9,533 nucleotides of DNA from Thermoplasmata archaeon (GTDB lineage Archaea > Thermoplasmatota > Thermoplasmata > UBA10834 > DTMW01). Location of the stretch: the NCBI GenBank assembly GCA_029858465.1, contig JAOUEZ010000037.1, positions 1 to 9,533 of the forward strand. Reading direction: 5' to 3'. A model generated the notes under the pieces. The model was not told the origin of the DNA. It worked only from the letters and a program-made list of their open reading frames with translations, and ran no database searches. Shown piece after piece: positions 1-5,291 of the stretch; position 1 is the first letter of the stretch; each line of letters begins with the position of its first letter. Both the position numbers and the translations under genes were made by a program.

Positions 1-561
1 GAGCTCCCGGCATACGATCCGAGAGGAACGATCGGCATGGCTCTCACATACGCCACTTCCGAGAGGGGAGCGGACCACCTGAGGGCATGGCCAGCGGCTG
101 TCGAGGCATACGGCAGTACGGACCCCTTCATTACGGAAGGGAAAGCTGAGCTTGTTTCAGAGGATCAGCGCAGGACAGCGGCAAAATGGAGCATAATGTT
201 CTGCGACTTCCTTAGCATTGGCTACGAACCTATGGCGAAGCTGTACAACGTCGTCACGGGCAAGAACGTCGATGAGGCATATCTCAGACATGTCGGAGAC
301 AGGATCTGGAACCTTGTCAGGGCGTTCAATGTTCGAGAGGGCTTCACCAACAAAGAAGATGTGCAGCCGTTCAGAATCGAGAACGAGCCTTTGCCAAGAG
401 GAAAGACAGAGGGGCATAAAGTGTCCAAAGAGGATTTCGAGAAAATCCTCAAGGAATACTACAAGCTTTGGAACTGGGACGACCAGGGCAGACCAACAAA
501 AGCAGCCCTTCATGCCGTCGAGCTCGACGATATAGCTGCTCAATTGCCGTATCTGAACTGA
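1..561 (+). CDS. Aldehyde:ferredoxin oxidoreductase family protein, C-terminal part (5' end outside window)
   Basis: The frame is open from base 1 and ends at TGA 559-561, giving 186 residues of a protein normally around 600 long. Enzymes of this family carry a tungsten-bispyranopterin cofactor and one [4Fe-4S] cluster, and oxidise aldehydes (or related substrates) to acids with ferredoxin in the cytoplasm. Family signatures seen in order are YDPRG followed by MALTYATSERGADHLRAWP, a lone Cys (codon 202-204) at the place of the fourth cluster ligand, then NVVTG, DRIWNLVRAFNVREGF and a C-terminal YYKLWNWDDQGRPTKAAL segment. The segment before the Cys reads KWSIMFC, whereas the classical second pterin motif is D-x-x-G-x-C, so the Asp and Gly are both replaced; this suggests a divergent subfamily. 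The substrate cannot be told from this part. The ATG at 37 is an internal Met, not the start. Family call is firm; subfamily is open. Confidence 0.9.
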   Translation, partial: ELPAYDPRGTIGMALTYATSERGADHLRAWPAAVEAYGSTDPFITEGKAELVSEDQRRTAAKWSIMFCDFLSIGYEPMAKLYNVVTGKNVDEAYLRHVGDRIWNLVRAFNVREGFTNKEDVQPFRIENEPLPRGKTEGHKVSKEDFEKILKEYYKLWNWDDQGRPTKAALHAVELDDIAAQLPYLN

Positions 562-571
562 AATTCAGTTC
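555..571. repeat. Perfect 8-bp inverted repeat overlapping the AOR-family stop codon
   Basis: GAACTGAA, one A, then TTCAGTTC. The left arm contains the TGA stop at 559-561. In RNA it could fold as a 6-7 bp hairpin with a very small loop. As DNA it is a near-perfect 17-bp palindrome. It is not directly followed by a strong T-run, so a bacterial-style terminator is unlikely. It could be an mRNA 3'-end structure or chance; no function is shown. Confidence 0.5.
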
Positions 572-596
572 TCTCAAACCCTTTAACTCGATATTC

Positions 597-607
597 TTTA
601 ATTTATC
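597..607 (+). promoter_or_regulatory. Candidate TATA element for the secreted-protein gene
   Basis: The AT-rich stretch TTTAATTTATC is centred about 57 bp before the TTG start at 659. Archaeal transcription starts about 25-27 bp after the TATA centre, which would place the 5' end near 628 and leave a leader of about 30 nt, enough to hold the GGAGG at 648-652. The match to the consensus is only fair. Confidence 0.4.
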
Positions 608-647
608 ATCAGTAAATTACTTGATGCACTCTAACTCTATGCATTTC

Positions 648-652
648 GGAGG
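648..652 (+). promoter_or_regulatory. Shine-Dalgarno GGAGG that decides a TTG start
   Basis: GGAGG lies 6 nt before TTG 659-661. The next in-frame Met is far into the mature protein, and starting at TTG gives a complete signal peptide, so TTG is chosen as the start. Unlike several other genes in the window, this one appears to have a leader with a ribosome binding site. Confidence 0.75.
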
Positions 653-658
653 AATCAG

Positions 659-1579
659 TTGAGAGCAAATTCCTTTGCGACCGCAGTTGTTTCACTTCTT
701 CTGATAATTTCGTTGTCCCTTTTTCCTTCAGCAGCCTCTCAGGAGGACGATTGGCCGATAGGCAAAGAATGGCTGTATTACTATCTGGATGAATTTGATC
801 AAGCTGCTTTCATCGGACAATGGCGTTACATATGCGTAGGCGAGACTGAATGGTCATTGAAGGGAACGGAAGTTGAAGTTGTCAAATATATTTCATATAT
901 TTTCACGAACGCAACTGGTACATCCGAAGGAATGCAGTTATCCGGAAATTGGGATCTATATTCCGAAGAATATTACGATGTCGACTCGGGATATCTTGTC
1001 GCATACGTCATCAATGAGACAATGAATCTCAGAGCAGAGGACTATCTTGACTCCTATGAATGGAATTACAGCCAACACAATGTGACTGAGTTTCTGCCGC
1101 CCGGTGGAACAGGCTATGAACCGTTCGATTTGGAGGAGGGGACGATCTGGACGAAGAACTATACCCAAGAATCGACGTCCGTGGGAGAATTTAACGGCGA
1201 GCCTTTTGAAGAGCATTCCATTTACACAGAGCAGGTGCAGTATACTTTCAAGGGATACGAAATGATAACGGTCCCAGCAGGGGAGTTCTTTTGTTCGGTA
1301 TATGAGAGCGAATACGAGGATGGCAGCATTCAGACACAATATTATTCCTCAAGGGCGGAGAACTTGGTCAAGATAATCGAATACTTCGGGCCTGATGAAA
1401 CCATCACGATCAGTCTTGAATCCTACGGAGAAGTAAAGAACACTGTACCATCGACTTTAGAGATATCGCCGGTCGCAGGCGTAATCTTCCTTTCATTTAT
1501 TGGGGCTACAGCTGTAGCTACTGTTATTGCCGCATCGATCGTGAGAAAAAAGAAAGAAACTCCTCCAGGTTTTGCCTGA
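659..1579 (+). CDS. Secreted protein anchored by a C-terminal membrane helix; function unknown
   Basis: 306 residues starting with TTG. Residues 5-25 form a hydrophobic signal peptide with a small-residue cleavage region (PSAAS) near 24-27. The bulk (about 28-270) is acidic and rich in Tyr, Glu, Ser and Thr, with five N-glycosylation sequons (NAT, NET, NYS, NVT, NYT), as expected of an extracellular archaeal protein. Residues about 272-295 are a membrane helix followed by RKKK, so the domain faces outside with a short cytoplasmic tail. Around 199-240 the pattern 'Y-x-x-I-T-V-P-A-G-E-F' followed by 'YYSSRAENLVKI' recalls the beta-strand repeat of DUF3108-like secreted proteins (VPAG-x-F ... 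W/Y-Y-x-x-x-x-G-L-V-K); this resemblance is from memory and weak. I do not recognise a specific family or catalytic residues. It is followed by a second small membrane gene on the same strand, which has its own promoter. Confidence 0.8.
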   Translation: MRANSFATAVVSLLLIISLSLFPSAASQEDDWPIGKEWLYYYLDEFDQAAFIGQWRYICVGETEWSLKGTEVEVVKYISYIFTNATGTSEGMQLSGNWDLYSEEYYDVDSGYLVAYVINETMNLRAEDYLDSYEWNYSQHNVTEFLPPGGTGYEPFDLEEGTIWTKNYTQESTSVGEFNGEPFEEHSIYTEQVQYTFKGYEMITVPAGEFFCSVYESEYEDGSIQTQYYSSRAENLVKIIEYFGPDETITISLESYGEVKNTVPSTLEISPVAGVIFLSFIGATAVATVIAASIVRKKKETPPGFA

Positions 1580-1650
1580 GCTATCAGACCTTCGCAGGCC
1601 GGCCAATAGCAACTGTGTGATTCCCATGCACTAGGATTTCTGCAAAGGCA

Positions 1651-1659
1651 TTTATATAA
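1651..1659 (+). promoter_or_regulatory. TATA box for the small two-helix membrane protein
   Basis: TTTATATAA is a near-ideal archaeal TATA box, preceded by the purine-rich AAAGGC (1644-1649) as a possible TFB recognition element. Its centre is about 25-26 bp before the ATG at 1680, so the mRNA is expected to begin at or next to the start codon (leaderless). This favours ATG 1680 over the in-frame TTG at 1668. Confidence 0.75.
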
Positions 1660-1679
1660 CCAGAGCTTTGAAGCCAACA

Positions 1680-1895
1680 ATGCCCGAGCAAGAGGAATCT
1701 GAAACGCACAGGAAGATATGGTTCGCAGCATCTGTCTTCTTGATCGTACTCGGTATTGTCTTCTATTGGACATGGGGCGTAATGTTCAATACATGGAACA
1801 TTTTCGAGGTGGAGAGCCTCGGGGCATATGTCATTACTGTGCTTCTTCTCAGCTTCGGAATTATTGGAGCGCTCCTCACGAAAAAGAAGAAATAG
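1680..1895 (+). CDS. Small two-helix membrane protein, unknown function
   Basis: 71 residues from ATG 1680 to TAG 1893-1895. A short charged N-terminus (MPEQEESETHRK) precedes a first membrane helix at about 13-35, then a loop (about 36-46), a second helix at about 47-66 and a tail of four lysines. The positive tail and both ends facing the cytoplasm would fit a hairpin topology; this is inferred. An in-frame TTG at 1668 would add four residues but would lie upstream of the predicted transcription start. There is no catalytic motif and I do not recognise a family. It ends 5 bp before the stop of the convergent proS. The stop is the only TAG in the window, all other visible stops being TGA. 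Confidence 0.7.
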   Translation: MPEQEESETHRKIWFAASVFLIVLGIVFYWTWGVMFNTWNIFEVESLGAYVITVLLLSFGIIGALLTKKKK

Positions 1896-1900
1896 AAAAA
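1881..1900 (-). terminator. U-rich terminator-like tract after proS
   Basis: Read on the minus strand, the 20 bases directly after the proS stop contain 16 T in interrupted runs. Oligo-U tracts are the known intrinsic termination signal in archaea. The tract is supplied by the complementary AAA/AAG codons and stop region of the opposing small membrane gene. Function is inferred from composition and place. Confidence 0.55.
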
Positions 1901-3301
1901 TCACATCGGTTTTGAGAGATGCACGACATTCTCAGCATCTTTGCCGCAAACGACGCATTTAACCTTCCTCGGAGAAGCATCCGAGACATCATTCCCCAAG
2001 ATGCTCCGATCCGTCGTCGTTTCGATTTTGCGCCCGCATTCTTCGCTGCCGCACCATCCGACCCTTATCAGTTTCTCCGGCAGGTTGTCCAATGAAGTCG
2101 CGTCAACAATGTTGTTCTCGAGATTCTTTGTTGCCTTCTCGAGAAGGCTTTCCGATATCGAAGCAATTATCGTATTCACTCGGTCCTGTAATTCGCTTCT
2201 TTTTATTGTGGCTTTCTCGCCCGTGTCTCTCCGAACGGCAACACAACTATTGTTGGCAATGTCTCTTGGGCCAAGCTCAACCCTCAGCGGGACACCTTTA
2301 ATCTCCCAGTCGTAGAATTTGTTGCCCGGCCTGACGTCCCTCAGGTCGAGGTGAACCCTGAACTCATTATTCTTCAGCTCCTGCGCGAGCTTTTTAGCCT
2401 CGGAATAGACCTCCTCTACGGAGCCCTTTGCAGGTATCGGGACGACGACGATTTGGTATGGGGCGATATCCGGCGGCATGATGATCCCCTTATCATCGCC
2501 GTGCACTGCGATCACGGCTCCGATAAGCCTCTCGCTCATGCCAAATGTGGTCTGATGGACATATTTGTGCTCGCCCTTCTCATCCTCGTATTTAATCTCG
2601 TACGGCCTTGAGAAATTATCCTTGTATTGGTGAATCGAGCCGAGCTGAAGGCTTCTTCCGGAGGGTAATAGCATGTCTATGCCGACCGTATAGCATGCTC
2701 CCGGGAACTTGTCCCATTCCGTTCTCTTAAGCACCTTGTAAGGCAGGCACAGATGCCGCATCAATTTCTCTGTTATCTCGAAATTCTCCCTGATCTGCCT
2801 CTCCGCATCCTCGAAGTCGGCATGACACGTGTGAGATTCGAAGAAATGGATCTCCCTGACCCTGATGAACGCTCGGGTCATTTTCGTCTCGTATCTGAAC
2901 ACGTTCACTATCTGGTAGATCTTCAACGGAAGGTCCGCGTGCGACCTGATCCAGACGGAGAACATCGGGTACATCGCAGTCTCGCTAGTTGGCCTCAGGA
3001 GCATCTTGACATCAAGCGGGTTAAGGCCCGCATGTGTGACCCAGAAGACCTCTGCGTCGAACCCTTTGATGTGCTCCTTCTCCTTTGAGAATTCGTTCTC
3101 CGGGATGAGCAAAGGGAAGAGGACCTCGTGATGGTCCGTATCGTCACAGTAATGTCTGATGTATCTGTCGATGTGCTGCATGATTTTCCAGCCGTATGGG
3201 GTCCAGACATTCATCCCCTTGATGGGGTATCTCTTGTCCGAAAGTCCCGCGAGCTCGACTATCTCGTTGTACCATTCGCCGAAGTCTTCCGATTTCTTCA
3301 T
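1901..3301 (-). CDS. proS: Prolyl-tRNA synthetase, archaeal/eukaryal type
   Basis: 466 residues, normal for this class IIa enzyme, which activates proline with ATP and charges tRNA-Pro in the cytoplasm. Motifs visible: LFPLLIP (61-67, motif 1 region), LRPTSE (102-107, substrate loop), motif 2 FRYETKMTRAFIRVREIHF with EshTcHA (135-161), SIHQYKDNFSRPYEI (222-236) and motif 3 region with GMSERLIGAVIAVHGDDKGIIMPP (254-277). The anticodon-binding domain follows (about 282-380; LRDVRPGNKFYDWEIKGVPLRVELGPRD). The C-terminal domain carries Cys417, Cys422, Cys449 and Cys452 as a likely zinc site. There is no bacterial-type editing insertion. Oddities: Ala144 where TRPF/TRPL is usual, and a final ...HLSKPM where this type normally ends in Tyr. 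It lies 49 bp after prs on the same strand, so co-transcription is possible. No Shine-Dalgarno is seen before the ATG. Confidence 0.97.
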   Translation of the reverse strand: MKKSEDFGEWYNEIVELAGLSDKRYPIKGMNVWTPYGWKIMQHIDRYIRHYCDDTDHHEVLFPLLIPENEFSKEKEHIKGFDAEVFWVTHAGLNPLDVKMLLRPTSETAMYPMFSVWIRSHADLPLKIYQIVNVFRYETKMTRAFIRVREIHFFESHTCHADFEDAERQIRENFEITEKLMRHLCLPYKVLKRTEWDKFPGACYTVGIDMLLPSGRSLQLGSIHQYKDNFSRPYEIKYEDEKGEHKYVHQTTFGMSERLIGAVIAVHGDDKGIIMPPDIAPYQIVVVPIPAKGSVEEVYSEAKKLAQELKNNEFRVHLDLRDVRPGNKFYDWEIKGVPLRVELGPRDIANNSCVAVRRDTGEKATIKRSELQDRVNTIIASISESLLEKATKNLENNIVDATSLDNLPEKLIRVGWCGSEECGRKIETTTDRSILGNDVSDASPRKVKCVVCGKDAENVVHLSKPM

Positions 3302-3329
3302 GTCAAATCACGGCAAATCCGAGGGTCAA

Positions 3330-3340
3330 TATCTAAATTA
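3330..3340 (-). promoter_or_regulatory. proS: Candidate TATA element for proS in the prs-proS gap
   Basis: On the minus strand this reads TAATTTAGATA, centred about 32-35 bp before the proS ATG. Transcription 25-27 bp downstream would give a leader of only about 5-10 nt, consistent with the lack of a Shine-Dalgarno. The consensus match is fair; read-through from prs is an alternative or additional source of mRNA. Confidence 0.4.
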
Positions 3341-3350
3341 TGGTTGTAAA

Positions 3351-4202
3351 TCATGCGATTTCCTTCGCAATTGCTGGAGCGACGGAGAAAGCCGTCTTGT
3401 TGTTCTCAATAGTATCTGATGAGATTATCATATCGCAGCATTTCGAGAGGCGATCTATCGCGTTGCTGGCGAACAGTCCGTGCGTGCACGCGGCAATGAC
3501 CTGAGAAGCACCGTGCTTCTTCAGTTCTGAAGCGGCGGTCACTATAGTGCCCCCTGTCGAAATGATGTCGTCGATTATTGCGACCCTCTTTCCTGCCACG
3601 GCTATAGATTTCGGCTCCACCTTGACGGTGTTTCCGTCAATTCTCTCCTTGACGAGGTAATCGCTAGGGACGCCGACGCTCTTTCCGACCTTTTCCGCGG
3701 TCTTCATTCTCCCCTCGTCAGGCGAGACAACAAAATCGACGCCTATCTCCTTCAATTTCCTCGCCATATCATTTGCGCCGCATACGTTCCTCGCCTCTGA
3801 CGTCTCGAACCAGTCAATTATCGAATCAGTATGAATGTCAACAGTCAAGACAAGGTCAGGGTAGACCTCTACAGCCCTTACCAAGGCCCTAGCGCTTATC
3901 GGCTCGCCGTCATTGAATTTCTTGTCCTGCCGCGCGTATCCGAAATATGGGATCACAAGCGTGAGTTTTCTGTAATTGAACTCCTCGATCGCGTCGCACA
4001 GGAGGAGCGTCTCCACGATCATCTCGTCAGGATATGTGTTGCTCACGAGGATGACTTCCTCATCATCCAGCGGTTCGAGTATCCTCACATATTTCTCTCC
4101 ATCCGGGAATCTCTTGTTCTCGGTCCTAACTATGGGAGAATCCAATTGTTTAGCGAGCGCAGATGAAAGCATATGGGACGATGAGCCACTGATCACTTTC
4201 AT
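3351..4202 (-). CDS. prs: Ribose-phosphate pyrophosphokinase (PRPP synthetase), short archaeal form
   Basis: 283 residues, matching the short archaeal enzymes (about 280-290) rather than bacterial ones (about 310-320). It transfers pyrophosphate from ATP to ribose-5-phosphate to give PRPP, the precursor for purines, pyrimidines and histidine. Visible elements are RFPDGE (31-36, ATP contact), YFGYARQDKKF (86-96, flexible loop), VDIHT (121-125, metal/ATP contact), SPDEG (160-164), KERIDGN (185-191) and the PRPP-binding loop DDIISTGGTI (211-220). All catalytic elements look intact. The ATG start aligns with the usual N-terminus (MKVISGSSS). It is the first gene of a minus-strand pair with proS; the functions are not directly linked, so the pairing is probably just shared housekeeping expression. 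Divergent from the DUF72 gene with a gap of about 195 bp. Confidence 0.96.
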   Translation of the reverse strand: MKVISGSSSHMLSSALAKQLDSPIVRTENKRFPDGEKYVRILEPLDDEEVILVSNTYPDEMIVETLLLCDAIEEFNYRKLTLVIPYFGYARQDKKFNDGEPISARALVRAVEVYPDLVLTVDIHTDSIIDWFETSEARNVCGANDMARKLKEIGVDFVVSPDEGRMKTAEKVGKSVGVPSDYLVKERIDGNTVKVEPKSIAVAGKRVAIIDDIISTGGTIVTAASELKKHGASQVIAACTHGLFASNAIDRLSKCCDMIISSDTIENNKTAFSVAPAIAKEIA

Positions 4203-4240
4203 GTGTATCTGACCCCAAGGTCTGATGGTGATATGACCAC

Positions 4241-4249
4241 GGTATATTG
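4241..4249 (-). promoter_or_regulatory. prs: Weak candidate TATA element for prs
   Basis: On the minus strand CAATATACC lies about 43 bp before the prs ATG. Start 25-27 bp downstream would give a leader of about 15-18 nt containing GGGGTC about 9 nt before ATG, a poor Shine-Dalgarno candidate. The element is not convincing by itself; a CATATC stretch nearer the gene is an alternative. Confidence 0.25.
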
Positions 4250-4362
4250 AGACTTTGGTGGTATCGCATAATTCCGGCAGAATATGCCTGATGCTGAGAG
4301 GCCAGCTCTAAAAGCTCTTCCGGCCCGAGCATAAATTGCCAGTTGCTCCCTGCACCGAACAC

Positions 4363-4371
4363 TTTTTTATA
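4363..4371 (+). promoter_or_regulatory. TATA box of the DUF72 gene
   Basis: TTTTTTATA, centred about 30 bp before the ATG at 4398, predicts a start of transcription within a few bases of the start codon, that is, a leaderless or nearly leaderless mRNA. No Shine-Dalgarno lies between the box and ATG, which fits. The rest of the divergent gap (4203-4362) shows no convincing gene. Confidence 0.65.
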
Positions 4372-4397
4372 CTTCACGATATTGTATCATATTTGAT

Positions 4398-5291
4398 ATG
4401 GGTGCTCTTGTTGGGTGTGCTGGCTGGTCATATGAGGATTGGGTGGAGCGGTTCTACCCGATGAGCCTTGCTGGTAAAAGGTCGGAATGGCTGGCGTATT
4501 ACGCTCAATTCTTCCCGACCGTCGAGATCAACTCGACCTTCTATCGGGTTCCGACGCAGGATATCGTCAAGAGCTGGGTTGACAAGGGCTCGAAGATTGG
4601 GAAGTTCGAATTCTCCGTCAAGATGCACAAGGCGGTGACTCATGAAGCCTTGGTAGAAGGGACCGCGGACAAGGCGGCGGCTCAGGCGGCGAGTTTTCAG
4701 GACATCTGCCTCAAGCCTCTTGCTGAGGCGGGTCTTCTTGGTGCCGTCCTTATTCAGATGTCTCCTGCATTCACGCTCGACAAGGAAGATTCAATGGAAA
4801 GGCTTAGGACCCTCCTCGAACTGCTCAGCACGGATCGATTCAAGTATGCGGTGGAATTCAGGCACAAGAGCTGGGTGAACGAGGCTGGGACGGACCTCAA
4901 GTCGGATGTTCTCGACTTGCTCAGGGAGTTCAATGTCGCGGACGTGAAGGTCGACGGCCCCGCTTTCCCCATCACTCGCTCTCTCACGGCAAACCAGGCT
5001 TATGTCCGACTCCATGGGCGAAACTACGATATTTGGTTCAAGGACGAGAGCGAGAGCGATTACAGAATAAACAGATACGATTATCTGTACTCAGAAGAGC
5101 AGCTGAGCCGCTGGAAGCCGAGGATCGAAGAGCTCATGGAGAACGCTCCCGAAGTGAGAATTTATTTCAACAATCATGGAAGGGCGAAAGCAGTCAAGAA
5201 CGCCCTGTACATGATGGACCTGCTAGGAATCCCGCACGAGCAAAAAGCAGTTGACATCCAAGATCAGATGAGGCTCGGGGATTATTTCTGA
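4398..5291 (+). CDS. DUF72 (YecE-like) family protein
   Basis: 297 residues with the full set of family signatures: GCAGWSYEDW (6-15), RFYP, YAQFFPTVEINSTFYRVP near 35-52, FEFSVKMHKAVTHE, AVLIQMSPAF, VEFRHKSW (about 152-159), YVRLHGR (about 202-208) and YFNNHGRAKAVKNA (about 256-269). The family adopts a TIM-barrel-like fold, and its conserved Glu, Arg, His and Asn residues suggest an enzyme, but its biochemical role is not established. The protein is soluble and cytoplasmic (no signal peptide or membrane helix). Start ATG is supported by the TATA box about 30 bp upstream and by the family's usual N-terminus. The stop TGA touches the stop of rad50 on the other strand with no base between. Nothing links it functionally to prs or to Mre11-Rad50 beyond proximity. 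Confidence 0.93.
   Translation: MGALVGCAGWSYEDWVERFYPMSLAGKRSEWLAYYAQFFPTVEINSTFYRVPTQDIVKSWVDKGSKIGKFEFSVKMHKAVTHEALVEGTADKAAAQAASFQDICLKPLAEAGLLGAVLIQMSPAFTLDKEDSMERLRTLLELLSTDRFKYAVEFRHKSWVNEAGTDLKSDVLDLLREFNVADVKVDGPAFPITRSLTANQAYVRLHGRNYDIWFKDESESDYRINRYDYLYSEEQLSRWKPRIEELMENAPEVRIYFNNHGRAKAVKNALYMMDLLGIPHEQKAVDIQDQMRLGDYF

Noticed and set aside
1580..1625. GCTAT...ATAGC with an internal GGCCGGCC palindrome after the secreted-protein gene, a possible terminator hairpin
   Set aside because: The outer arms are only 5 bp with a loop over 20 nt, the inner palindrome has no loop, and no T-run follows, so termination is not supported.
1941..2315. Plus-strand open frame of 124 codons opposite proS
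   Set aside because: It is the mirror of the proS C-terminal region; the minus strand encodes clear ProRS motifs throughout.
4150..4377. Minus-strand open frame of 75 codons upstream of and overlapping prs
   Set aside because: It overlaps the start of prs by about 50 bp, its ATG lies just beside the DUF72 TATA box, it has no ribosome site or recognisable motif, and the composition (His/Gln/Ser-rich) does not look like a conserved protein.
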